A DNA stretch of 64,000 bases from Clostridia bacterium (GTDB lineage: Bacteria > Bacillota_A > Clostridia > Christensenellales > Aristaeellaceae): positions 1 through 64,000 of the forward strand of contig JAFWYA010000039.1 of the NCBI GenBank assembly GCA_017517815.1, written 5' to 3'. This document shows positions 48,722-58,086 of the stretch, piece after piece. The first letter of the stretch is position 1. Each line of letters begins with the position of its first letter. A model generated the notes under the pieces. The model ran no database searches. It saw nothing but the letters and a program-made list of their open reading frames with translations, and had not been told where the DNA came from. The translations under genes and the position numbers were made by a program.

Positions 48722-49585
48722 TTAAATGGTCTCAGTGGCTCCCTTGCGCGGCACGCTGACCACAAAGGCGGTCTGTTCGCCCTGCGCCAGTTCGATCGTG
48801 CCGCCAAACTCCGCAAGCGTGCTGCGCACGATGCTCAGACCCATGCCGCGTCCTTCCCCCTTGGTGGACACGCCAGGTTCGAAGATGCGTTCACGCAGTT
48901 CCTGCGGCACGGGCTCGCCGTTGTTTTCAATGGCGAAGGTAAAACCGCGCACGCTTTCGCGCACAGTCAGAACAATGCGCGCGTCCGTTTGCTCCTCCAC
49001 CACGTCGATGGCGTTGTCGATGAGGTTGCCAATGATGCAGCAAATCTCCCACGGCGGCACGGGCAGGCCATCCAGCGTGCTCTGAATATCGATGTCAAAG
49101 GCAATGCTCTTTTCTTCGCAGGCAGCGCTTTTCACCTGCAAAAGCGCATTGAACGCCGTTACCTTTGTGCGGATGACACGGCTGACGGTTTTAAACTCCG
49201 CCCAGATGCGCTCCAGATAGTCCGCCGCTTCCTGCCCCTCGCCCATCTCCAGCAGGCTGTACACCACCTGGATGTGGTTGAGAAAGTCATGGCGCTGCGC
49301 GCGCAGCTTCAGGTTGAGGGCGTCCATCTGGCCGTTGGTGGTCTCAAGTTCGGTAATGGTGCGTTCGCGGCGGCGTGCACGCAGCGCCTCCTGAATGTCG
49401 ATCACCGCGCCCCAGCTGGCCATCAGCGCTGCTGCTACCACAATGCCCGAAAGCAGCCGCTGATCGTGGTTATCCACCAGCAGCACATACAGCACGATCA
49501 CCGCCAGCGCGGCGATCTGAATGGCGTTGACGACAATAGCATAGGCCGAAGCCTTTTTCACATCCGGGTAGAGCTTATTTCTCAT
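48722..49585 (-). CDS. Orphan Spo0B-type sensor histidine kinase
   Basis: A 287-residue protein. Two membrane helices (about residues 15-36 and 43-63) are followed by a coiled coil (RRRERTITELETTNGQMD) and a Spo0B-like phosphoacceptor helix with His99 in RHDFLNHIQVVYSLLEMG. The GHKL ATPase has N-box LIGNLIDNAIDVV, FEPGVSTKGEGRGMGLSI and a C-terminal GGT. There is no extracellular sensor loop and no adjacent response regulator. It overlaps rarA by 11 nt. It might feed the sporulation phosphorelay or control envelope genes; both are inference. Confidence 0.85.
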   Translation of the reverse strand: MRNKLYPDVKKASAYAIVVNAIQIAALAVIVLYVLLVDNHDQRLLSGIVVAAALMASWGAVIDIQEALRARRRERTITELETTNGQMDALNLKLRAQRHDFLNHIQVVYSLLEMGEGQEAADYLERIWAEFKTVSRVIRTKVTAFNALLQVKSAACEEKSIAFDIDIQSTLDGLPVPPWEICCIIGNLIDNAIDVVEEQTDARIVLTVRESVRGFTFAIENNGEPVPQELRERIFEPGVSTKGEGRGMGLSIVRSTLAEFGGTIELAQGEQTAFVVSVPRKGATETI

Positions 49586-50903
49586 GCTTTGCAGCTCCGT
49601 AGCGGCGCTCGTGACGCGCCTTGAGTTTGGCCTCATGGCCCTGTTCAGTGGGATGATAGTACACCCGGCGCTCGTAACCGGCAGGCATATAGGTCTGCCG
49701 TACGAAGTGCCCGGGATAGTCGTGCGGGAAAAGGTATCCCGGCGTCTGGCTGTGGGCTGTGGAATAGCTCTGATCGCGCAGATGCTGCGGCACGGCAGTG
49801 AACTGTCCTGCCTGCGCGTCGCGCTCGGCGGCGGCCAGCGCCTCGACCACGCTGTTGCTCTTTTCCGCCATCGCCACGGCGATGATGGCCTGCGCAATGG
49901 GAATGCGCGCCTCGGGCATGCCTACAAATTCCAATGCGTTGGCGGCGGCATGCGCCTGCAGCATGGCCGTGGGGTCAGCCAGACCCACGTCCTCGCTGGC
50001 ATGCACGATGATTCGCCTGACGATTAGCTTGGGGTCGACGCCCGCATAGATCAGGCGGCTGAACCACAGAAGCGCCGCATCCGGATCGGATCCGCGCAGG
50101 CTTTTGCAAAAGGCGGACAGCATGTCGTAATACAGGCTTTCATCCAGCTTGAGCATGGGCTTCTGCACGCTTTCCTGCGCAACGGCCAGCGTGATCAGCT
50201 TGCCCTCGTCGCCTTCGGCGGTGGTCAGCACGGCCAGCTCCAGCGCGCCCAAAGCAGCGCGCACGTCGCCGCCGGCCACCTGCGCAATGTAGCGCAGCGC
50301 GCCGTCCTCCACGCGAATGTTTTCATTGCCAAACCCACGCTGCGGGTCACGCAGCGCGTTTTCCATCGCGCCCACCACGTCCTGCGTGGTGAGGGGCTGA
50401 AATTCAAACACACGGCAGCGGCTGACGATGGCGGGCGTCATGCTGACCATGGGGTTTTCCGTTGTGGAACCGATGAAGCGGATGAGGCCGCTTTCGATAG
50501 CCGGCAGAATGCTGTCGGACTGGGACTTGGACCAACGGTGGCATTCGTCCAGCAAAAGGTACGTTGCACGGCCGTAGCGGCGGCGCTCCTCGGCGTCCTT
50601 GATGACCTTGCGCACATCCGCCACGCCGCTGGTAACAGCGTTGAGCTTTTCAAAGGCGCTGCCGGTCATGTTGGCGACGATCGATGCCAGCGTCGTCTTT
50701 CCGCAGCCGGGTGGGCCCCAGAAAATGCTGGACTGCAGCCGGTCGGCCTGAATGGCGCGGCGCAAAAGCCGCCCTTCGCCCAGAATATGCTTCTGGCCGA
50801 TGAATTCATCCAGCGTGCGCGGGCGCATGCGCTCCGCCAGCGGCGCCTGCGTGCCGGTATCCGAAAGCCCGTCAAACAGCGTCGCCTGTTCAAAATCGTT
50901 CAT
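49575..50903 (-). CDS. rarA: Replication-associated recombination protein RarA (MgsA)
   Basis: A 442-residue AAA+ ATPase related to clamp-loader subunits, acting at stalled forks. Walker A is FWGPPGCGKTTLAS, Walker B is LLLDECHRWSKSQ, the sensor region contains IGSTTENPM, and the C-terminal tetramerisation domain has GSDPDAALLWFSRLIYAGVD and RRIIVHASEDVGLADP. The normal His/Asn after Walker B (DEIHRFNK) reads DECHRWSK. Third gene of the leftward operon starting at 52.5 kb. Confidence 0.95.
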   Translation of the reverse strand: MNDFEQATLFDGLSDTGTQAPLAERMRPRTLDEFIGQKHILGEGRLLRRAIQADRLQSSIFWGPPGCGKTTLASIVANMTGSAFEKLNAVTSGVADVRKVIKDAEERRRYGRATYLLLDECHRWSKSQSDSILPAIESGLIRFIGSTTENPMVSMTPAIVSRCRVFEFQPLTTQDVVGAMENALRDPQRGFGNENIRVEDGALRYIAQVAGGDVRAALGALELAVLTTAEGDEGKLITLAVAQESVQKPMLKLDESLYYDMLSAFCKSLRGSDPDAALLWFSRLIYAGVDPKLIVRRIIVHASEDVGLADPTAMLQAHAAANALEFVGMPEARIPIAQAIIAVAMAEKSNSVVEALAAAERDAQAGQFTAVPQHLRDQSYSTAHSQTPGYLFPHDYPGHFVRQTYMPAGYERRVYYHPTEQGHEAKLKARHERRYGAAKHEK

Positions 50904-50920
50904 CCCAAAAGCCCCGTTCG

Positions 50921-51712
50921 TCAGTTTTTCATGTACTGCTCAAGCAGCACCTTGATCAGGTCGGTGCCTTCCATCAGCACCGGCTCGCACAGCATGGCAT
51001 CCTCGCAGAACTTGCGCACAGGAGGCTCCTTGCCGTCATCAATGGCCTTGCGCACCACGCGGCTGTCGAAGATCGCATAGGGCATGGGCTGCGCCGCATG
51101 CTTCTGCGTGGTGAGGAAGGCCGCAAAGTCGCTGACCAGCAGCAGGCGGAAGTCCTCTCCCTTGCCCATCAGACGGTTGAGAAGCGGCATCACCACGCGA
51201 TATTCCACATTCTGTACCGCTTCCATCTTGCGGCCCAGGTCGCCCTCGGCAGCCAGGGTCTCCGGAGCGCCGACGTGTACCAGCGCAAAGTCGTCGCCGT
51301 CCTGCAGCGCCTTGAGCGCACACTCTACCTTGCCCTCATAGTTGGTGTCGATGGTGCCGGTCGCACCATCGACCTCAGGCGTTTTCAGGCCCATCAGACC
51401 GGCGATGATGCGCAGCCTTGCGTCGGCGGCGATCACGCTGCCCTGCAGGCCGAAGGTGTCGGCAAAGGCAGGCAGCTTGCTTGCGACAGAGGCGCCGTTG
51501 AAATATACTTTGGGATCATAGCCCAGAATGCTCAGGAGCGCTACATCCGCACGCGCCTCCATCCCGCGGGGGATGGTAAGCACACGGCCGCAGAAGCAGC
51601 CCGCGCAGCGGTCGAAGGAGTTAAGTGCCAGTACTTCCATGGGAGTCTTGCCGGCCAGCTGCACAAGCCGCGTATCCGCCATGCCGGAGCCGACCACGAT
51701 GACATATTTCAT
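50921..51712 (-). CDS. Phosphoglycerate-mutase-like (ApgM-type) protein lacking catalytic residues
   Basis: A 263-residue protein with the N-terminal layout of cofactor-independent phosphoglycerate mutase: MKYVIVVGSGMADTRLVQLAGKTPMEV, then DVALLSILGYDPKVYFNG. Functional ApgM (about 400 aa) has GDGMAD, where the Asp binds metal; here Ser9 replaces it. The phosphoserine nucleophile of GSDVANLS is Ala55 (RADVALLS). The metal histidines expected in APDEAGH and DHPTP read APETLAA and DFAAF. So the mutase activity should be absent and about 130 residues are missing. It is well ordered and in frame, in an operon with rarA, so it looks like a retained pseudoenzyme rather than a decaying gene. Confidence 0.7.
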   Translation of the reverse strand: MKYVIVVGSGMADTRLVQLAGKTPMEVLALNSFDRCAGCFCGRVLTIPRGMEARADVALLSILGYDPKVYFNGASVASKLPAFADTFGLQGSVIAADARLRIIAGLMGLKTPEVDGATGTIDTNYEGKVECALKALQDGDDFALVHVGAPETLAAEGDLGRKMEAVQNVEYRVVMPLLNRLMGKGEDFRLLLVSDFAAFLTTQKHAAQPMPYAIFDSRVVRKAIDDGKEPPVRKFCEDAMLCEPVLMEGTDLIKVLLEQYMKN

Positions 51713-51729
51713 AGTTGCTGTTTCCTTTC

Positions 51730-52542
51730 TCAGTCCGCCCGGATGATATCGTCGCGCAGGCGGTAGATGGTGGCGCCGTACTTTTTGCGGCAGAAGGCGT
51801 CGACAAACCAGTCGATCTCCTTCACGGCGTCAAACTGCACATAGCCGTAGCGCTCGCCGTTTCGCTTTTCACCCTTCATGTTGCTGTCGCACCAGGTAAC
51901 GCTGTCGGTTTCAGGGTCATAATCCTCGGTGAAGATCATGCTGTGCGCTCCGATGCCGTAGTAGTAATTGGCAGCCATCTGGAAATAGTCGCCGCGCTTG
52001 ACCTGCTTCAAAAACTCGCGGGCGTCCTGCCAGTTTTCTTCCTTTGACTTATCAGGATCATACCGGAACTGCGCTGCCGCGTAGAAGGGATTGCCCTCTT
52101 CCGCAGGCACATCCTTCCACTCCATGCCGTACACATAGTCCACGCACTGGTCCTTGGGCAGATTGTCCGGAATGACCAGTTCCACGTCCGGATATTCCGC
52201 CATGCGGAAAGCAGGCGCATTCTCCCTGAACAGATAGACGGTAAAGTTTTTACAAACGTAAATATCGCCGCTGTACTGCGCGCGCTGCGCACGCCCGTTG
52301 GCCGCAATATACTTTTCCTCTGCCAGCGCGATAATGCTGTCGATCAGCTCCGTCCTCGCTTCACTGCCGGCTTCGCCGGTTTCATCTTCCTCCGGCAGTT
52401 CTTCTGTATCCTCCGAAAAGATCTCCATATGCGTCTCTTCGCCGTCGGGATCAACGAGGGTAATGACCACCTCGCCCATAGCGGCGGTGACAAAGCAAAT
52501 CAGCATCAGCATGCAAACAATCGCATAAAAACGCTTCAGCAT
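51730..52542 (-). CDS. Secreted protein with papain-like (NlpC/P60 or CHAP-like) domain
   Basis: A 270-residue protein with a signal peptide or anchor (residues 1-22) and an acidic linker (EDTEELPEEDETGEAGSEAR). The globular part has features of a papain-fold amidase: Cys97 in GDIYVCKNFTVYLF, His200 in GAHSMIFTED and a polar residue in WCDSN, all in the expected order. Overall similarity is low, so the family is a guess. AGGAGG lies 7 nt upstream. It heads the six-gene leftward operon (52.5-46.1 kb). Confidence 0.6.
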   Translation of the reverse strand: MLKRFYAIVCMLMLICFVTAAMGEVVITLVDPDGEETHMEIFSEDTEELPEEDETGEAGSEARTELIDSIIALAEEKYIAANGRAQRAQYSGDIYVCKNFTVYLFRENAPAFRMAEYPDVELVIPDNLPKDQCVDYVYGMEWKDVPAEEGNPFYAAAQFRYDPDKSKEENWQDAREFLKQVKRGDYFQMAANYYYGIGAHSMIFTEDYDPETDSVTWCDSNMKGEKRNGERYGYVQFDAVKEIDWFVDAFCRKKYGATIYRLRDDIIRAD

Positions 52543-52572
52543 GACAAACCTCCTTATAATACTCCACCTTTC

Positions 52573-52601
52573 ATTATAGGCGGATTCGGAAGTATAGTCA
52601 A
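52573..52601 (-). promoter_or_regulatory. Sigma-A promoter of the six-gene leftward operon
   Basis: On the minus strand TTGACT, a 17-bp spacer and TATAAT. Confidence 0.75.
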
Positions 52602-52610
52602 GGTACGCAA

Positions 52611-52640
52611 AAGCCGGGGCACATACGGGTGCCCCGGCTT
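52611..52640 (-). terminator. Terminator of thrS
   Basis: A 12-bp perfect stem (AAGCCGGGGCAC and complement) followed on the minus strand by TTTTG. Its central 20 bp (52616-52635) recur as an exact reverse complement at 52701-52720. Confidence 0.72.
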
Positions 52641-52654
52641 AGTTTGCAGTTAAT

Positions 52655-52784
52655 ACCCCTCTGCAGTCAAAGAGAGGGTGCAGGGGCTCAGCCCCTGCCC
52701 GGGGCACCCGTATGTGCCCCGGCGTAGTTATTGAGTTATTACCCCTCTGAAGTCAAAGAGAGGGTGCAGGGGTTCAACCCCTGC
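52655..52784. repeat. Imperfect tandem repeat of two-hairpin units downstream of thrS
   Basis: Two 44-bp units, 52655-52698 and 52741-52784, agree at 41 of 44 positions. Each holds a CCCTCT/AGAGGG hairpin and a GCAGGGG/CCCCTGC hairpin. Between them lies GGGGCACCCGTATGTGCCCC (52701-52720), the reverse complement of the terminator core at 52616. The second unit abuts the thrS stop codon. Confidence 0.8.
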
Positions 52785-54692
<1,908 letters not shown>

Positions 54693-54731
54693 TTAGGGAA
54701 TATCTCCTTTCCTTTTCCTGGGGAGAACGTG

Positions 54732-54968
54732 AAAACGCCCGTCCCCACACGTTTCATGCGGGGACGGGCGATGAATTCGCTCGTGGTTCCACCCTGCTTG
54801 AAAGCCCACGCGGGCCTCCACTCATTTGGAGCGCTGTAACGCGCGCATCGCGTCGCCGTCGGCGGGTGGTGTCCGTATGCTTATGGCATCTGCCGCTTGC
54901 AGCCAGGGCGGCAGTCTCTGAAAATGCTTTGAAAGCACGGCGCGTCCCACGTCATCCGGGATAGGGAC
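54732..54968 (-). promoter_or_regulatory. T-box riboswitch leader of thrS
   Basis: The leader between promoter and thrS contains the conserved T-box GGGTGGAACCACGAGC on the minus strand (core at 54791-54782) and a strong terminator (stem CGCCCGTCCCC with its complement, 54736-54770, then TTTTC). Upstream lies a stem I region with paired GCCGCC/GGCGGC-type segments and GGACACCACC, where ACC is a plausible threonine specifier codon. Uncharged tRNA-Thr should favour readthrough. Confidence 0.88.
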
Positions 54969-54997
54969 AATATAGCACCCAACGCCCGGATTGTCAA
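54969..54997 (-). promoter_or_regulatory. Sigma-A promoter of thrS
   Basis: On the minus strand TTGACA, a 17-bp spacer and TATATT; the transcript begins just before the T-box leader. Confidence 0.75.
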
Positions 54998-55019
54998 GGG
55001 AAAGATACATTTGCGCGCC

Positions 55020-55049
55020 TTGACTTTAGCGGGGGTTTCGGCGTATCAT
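55020..55049 (+). promoter_or_regulatory. Sigma-A promoter of the 55072 unit
   Basis: TTGACT, an 18-bp spacer and TATCAT, 22 bp before the start codon. It is close to and divergent from the thrS promoter. Confidence 0.62.
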
Positions 55050-55071
55050 ATAAAGTGAGGAGGTATAGATT

Positions 55072-55803
55072 ATGCATCAAAACGATACGCTCCCCGTATG
55101 CCCCGCCTGCGGGCGAAAAATGCAGGTGGAAGGCGCAGCCTTCTGCCCTTATTGCGGCGCAGCGCTGCCGCACGACAAAACCCAGCTTCCCAAGGGAGCG
55201 GCACAGGCGCTGAGCGAGGCGGACAAGCTATCCGACCCTGTGAAAAAACGCGCCCTGCTTTTGCAGGCCGAACGCGATTATCCCGACTGTCTGGAAATTG
55301 CCGAGGCCCTGCTGTTTCTGGGCAGGCTGCACGAGCGCAGCTCCCGCGCGCTGGATTATTCCGTCATCAAGTGCTATCTGTGGCAGCTGTTTCTCACGCC
55401 TGAGGAATTTTCCGACGAGCGCAAGCAGGCCATGCGCTCGGAATTTTTCCATCACCCGCAGCTTGAACGCTGTCAGCAGCTTGCGCCCGACGCCGACGCC
55501 TACACTCGACGCTATCTCAAGCGGCTGGCCTGCGAGTTCATCTCGCTGTTTTTGAAGGGCAGCAGCCGCTATACGCGCTCATTTTTTGGTTTTCGCTTTG
55601 ACAACCGCATGAGCCGGGTGCTGGCGCACCCTGCAGCGCAGATCCTTGCCGCGATCCGTCAGGACCTGCAGTTGGAAGCGCATGAGCGCCTGATGCTTTC
55701 CGAAGCGTTCTACAGCGCCTTCCTGACCGAAACGGGCGGTGAACCCCAGTGGATCGACGAAGCGCTGCAAAAGCTGGACTGCCCCATTCCCGGCCCGCAG
55801 TAA
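55072..55803 (+). CDS. Zinc-ribbon protein with helical domain, function unknown
   Basis: A 243-residue protein. An N-terminal zinc ribbon (CPACGRKM, then CPYCGAALP) is followed by an alpha-helical region with TPR-like spacing (AEALLFLGRLHERSSRALDY, YLKRLACEFISLFLKG). AGGAGGT precedes the ATG. The next gene, which encodes a membrane protein, starts 13 nt later. No signal peptide is present. I do not recognise the family. Confidence 0.65.
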   Translation: MHQNDTLPVCPACGRKMQVEGAAFCPYCGAALPHDKTQLPKGAAQALSEADKLSDPVKKRALLLQAERDYPDCLEIAEALLFLGRLHERSSRALDYSVIKCYLWQLFLTPEEFSDERKQAMRSEFFHHPQLERCQQLAPDADAYTRRYLKRLACEFISLFLKGSSRYTRSFFGFRFDNRMSRVLAHPAAQILAAIRQDLQLEAHERLMLSEAFYSAFLTETGGEPQWIDEALQKLDCPIPGPQ

Positions 55804-55816
55804 AGGAGGATCCATC

Positions 55817-56482
55817 TTGCCCCAGAAACACAACCCCCAACCGCAGCCGCCTGTTGAGCAGCGCCCCGTCGGCGAGGAAGAGACCGAGGTCAGAAAACCG
55901 TCCGCCCTCAGGCGCATCCTCACGCGCGTGGGCATGGCGGTGCTGCTCGTTATTGCGCTGGTGCTTTGCTATGTTTTCCTGCTGCTGGGTGAGCCGGCAC
56001 AGGATGAGCTGAGCTCCGCCATTGTAGAAGATACCATTCAGATGCCCATGAGCCCGCTGGAATCCCCCGGCGAAACCAATGTGCAGGGCCTGGCCGACAC
56101 CTTCGGCCAGCCGGTGCTTTCCCTGCAAAGCGGCTTGAGTATGATGAAGGCCCGCATTTACGATACCGCCTTTGAGGGCGGCTATGCCCGCCGCGTCACG
56201 CTGACCTATGCCTTGCCGGACGGAACGCAGCTGACGGCCGAAAGCATTCGCCCCACCAGCGCAGTCACTCTGCTGTCGCTGCCAGGCGCAAAGCTGGATG
56301 CCACGTCGCTGTACACGCTGGGCGGACTGAACGCAGCGCGCATGGATAATCAAAGCACCATCTGCATCTTTGGCCAAAGCGACACTGCGGTGTACGCCGT
56401 GATCGGCCCGGCCGCGCAGGAAAAACAGCTTCTCGACGCCCTGCAGCAGTCCATGCTGACAGAGCCTTCTGCAAATGACTAA
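55817..56482 (+). CDS. Single-pass membrane protein, function unknown
   Basis: A 221-residue protein starting at TTG 55817 with AAAGGAGG 7 nt upstream. A Pro/Gln/Glu-rich cytoplasmic N-terminus (QKHNPQPQPPVEQRP) and a membrane helix (about residues 38-60, GMAVLLVIALVLCYVFLLLG) precede an extracytoplasmic beta-rich domain (YARRVTLTYALPDGTQLTAE). It is cotranscribed with the zinc-ribbon gene and, 23 nt later, the GNAT-ManA gene. Confidence 0.62.
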   Translation: MPQKHNPQPQPPVEQRPVGEEETEVRKPSALRRILTRVGMAVLLVIALVLCYVFLLLGEPAQDELSSAIVEDTIQMPMSPLESPGETNVQGLADTFGQPVLSLQSGLSMMKARIYDTAFEGGYARRVTLTYALPDGTQLTAESIRPTSAVTLLSLPGAKLDATSLYTLGGLNAARMDNQSTICIFGQSDTAVYAVIGPAAQEKQLLDALQQSMLTEPSAND

Positions 56483-56505
56483 CCCACAGATACGGAGGAA
56501 AAACG

Positions 56506-57966
56506 ATGAGCATCCAGTTTTCCAAGGTGAAAAATGAACAGTTCAAAGACGTATGCGCGCTGTATCAGGCTGTGATCGCCGATATGCACAAAAGCGGCCT
56601 GAAGCAGTGGGAGTGGGAAGTCTATCCCACCAGCGCCCAGCTGGAAAAGGACATCAAGGCGGACGTGCTCTACCGCGTGGAGGAGGATGGCAGGCTGATC
56701 GGCGCGTTTGTGCTGTGCGATGAGATGGCTGAGGAATACAGCCACATGGAATGGCACTATGGCGTCAAGCCCGCCACCCTGCACCGCTTCGCCATCCTGC
56801 CCGGCGTTTTTGGCAGCGACATGGCCCGCCGCATCCTCACCTTTGTGAAGGAAGAGGCCCTGCGCCTTGGCTATGACAGCCTGCGCGTGGACATCAGCTG
56901 CGAGGACGAAAGCATGCTGCGCTGCTTTGCCTCCGCCATGACCCGCAAGGTCGGCACCATCCATTTTGAAAACTTCGGCATGGACTACATCTGCTACGAG
57001 CTGCCGCTGAGCGCCGAGTGCCCCATGCTGCCCATCCGCATGTATCCCGCCTACCGTCACGGCGACATGACCCCCTGGGGCGGCGATGCGCTCAGCACCG
57101 TCTTTGGCCGCGACATTCCCGACGACCGCACCGGCGAGGCGCTGGAAGTAAGCGCCATCCCGAAGCTGGAAAGCCGCACTTCCCAGAACGAGACCCTCAC
57201 CCAGCTCATCGACCGCGAAGGCGCCCGTCTGGTGGGCGACTGCGCCGGTCAGGAGTTCCCGCTGCTGCTGAAGCTTTTGGCTGCGAAGGAACAGCTCAGC
57301 GTGCAGGTGCACCCGGACGATCCCTATGCCCGCGAGCATGAAAACAAGTTTGGCAAGACCGAAGCCTGGGTCATCCTCAAGGCCGAGGAAAACGCCAGCA
57401 TCCTCTACGGCATGAAGGATGGCGTGACCATCGAACAGCTTGAAAAGGCCCTTACCGGCGGCGAGGACGTCGAGGCTCTCATCGAGCGTGTGCCCGTCAA
57501 GCCCGGCGATGTGTACTTCATGCCCGCCGGCATGGTGCATGCTATCGGCGGCGGCATCCTGCTGTATGAGATCCAGCAGTCCAGCGACGTTACCTACCGT
57601 CTGTGGGACTACAACCGCACCAATGCCGCCGGCGAAAAGCGCCCGCTGCACATCCGTCAGTCGCTGGACGTGATCGATCCTGCACTCAAGGGTCAGCGTG
57701 CACAGATGCCTGAAAGCGGCAACAACGAGATCGTCAATCTGCTGGACGTGCCCGCCTTCCGTCTGGAATGCGCGCTGGTCAACGGCGAGTGCGAGCTTGT
57801 GCCCAATCACAGCAGCTTCCGGATGCTTACGGCGCTGTCCAGCCTGCTGCTGAGCTGGGAGGGCGACGCCATCGCCCTGAACGCCGGCGACACCGTGCTG
57901 TTGCCTGCGCTGTGCCCCACCGTCACCCTGATGGGCGTGGGCCGCGCGCTGATCTCGCGGTGCTAA
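56506..57966 (+). CDS. GNAT acetyltransferase-mannose-6-phosphate isomerase fusion
   Basis: A 486-residue two-domain protein. Residues 1-168 are a GNAT domain with the acetyl-CoA segment RFAILPGVFGSDMARRIL (94-111). Residues about 172-486 are a type I phosphomannose isomerase: zinc ligands Gln267 and His269 (SVQVHPDD), Glu286 (GKTEAW) and His345 (GMVHAIGGG), with later LLYEIQQSSDVTYRL. The isomerase interconverts fructose-6-phosphate and mannose-6-phosphate. The frame is open across the junction near 57019. The GNAT substrate is unknown. AGGAGG-type site precedes the ATG; a strong terminator ends the unit. Confidence 0.88.
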   Translation: MSIQFSKVKNEQFKDVCALYQAVIADMHKSGLKQWEWEVYPTSAQLEKDIKADVLYRVEEDGRLIGAFVLCDEMAEEYSHMEWHYGVKPATLHRFAILPGVFGSDMARRILTFVKEEALRLGYDSLRVDISCEDESMLRCFASAMTRKVGTIHFENFGMDYICYELPLSAECPMLPIRMYPAYRHGDMTPWGGDALSTVFGRDIPDDRTGEALEVSAIPKLESRTSQNETLTQLIDREGARLVGDCAGQEFPLLLKLLAAKEQLSVQVHPDDPYAREHENKFGKTEAWVILKAEENASILYGMKDGVTIEQLEKALTGGEDVEALIERVPVKPGDVYFMPAGMVHAIGGGILLYEIQQSSDVTYRLWDYNRTNAAGEKRPLHIRQSLDVIDPALKGQRAQMPESGNNEIVNLLDVPAFRLECALVNGECELVPNHSSFRMLTALSSLLLSWEGDAIALNAGDTVLLPALCPTVTLMGVGRALISRC

Positions 57967-57978
57967 AACAAACCATCC

Positions 57979-58012
57979 GAAGCGATGACAAACCGTCATC
58001 GCTTCTTTTTTT
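57979..58012 (+). terminator. Terminator after the GNAT-ManA gene
   Basis: An 11-bp perfect stem (GAAGCGATGAC and complement), loop AAACC, then T7. Confidence 0.9.
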
Positions 58013-58086
58013 GTGTATTTTTCCTGCGCATACGGCAAAAGCTACCTCATGGAACTTCCGCATCCTCATTCAAAGGAGAGACAGCC

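Noticed and set aside
52655..52784. Two-unit repeat as a CRISPR array
   Set aside because: Only two units, each strongly palindromic, with an inverted spacer copy; no cas genes nearby.
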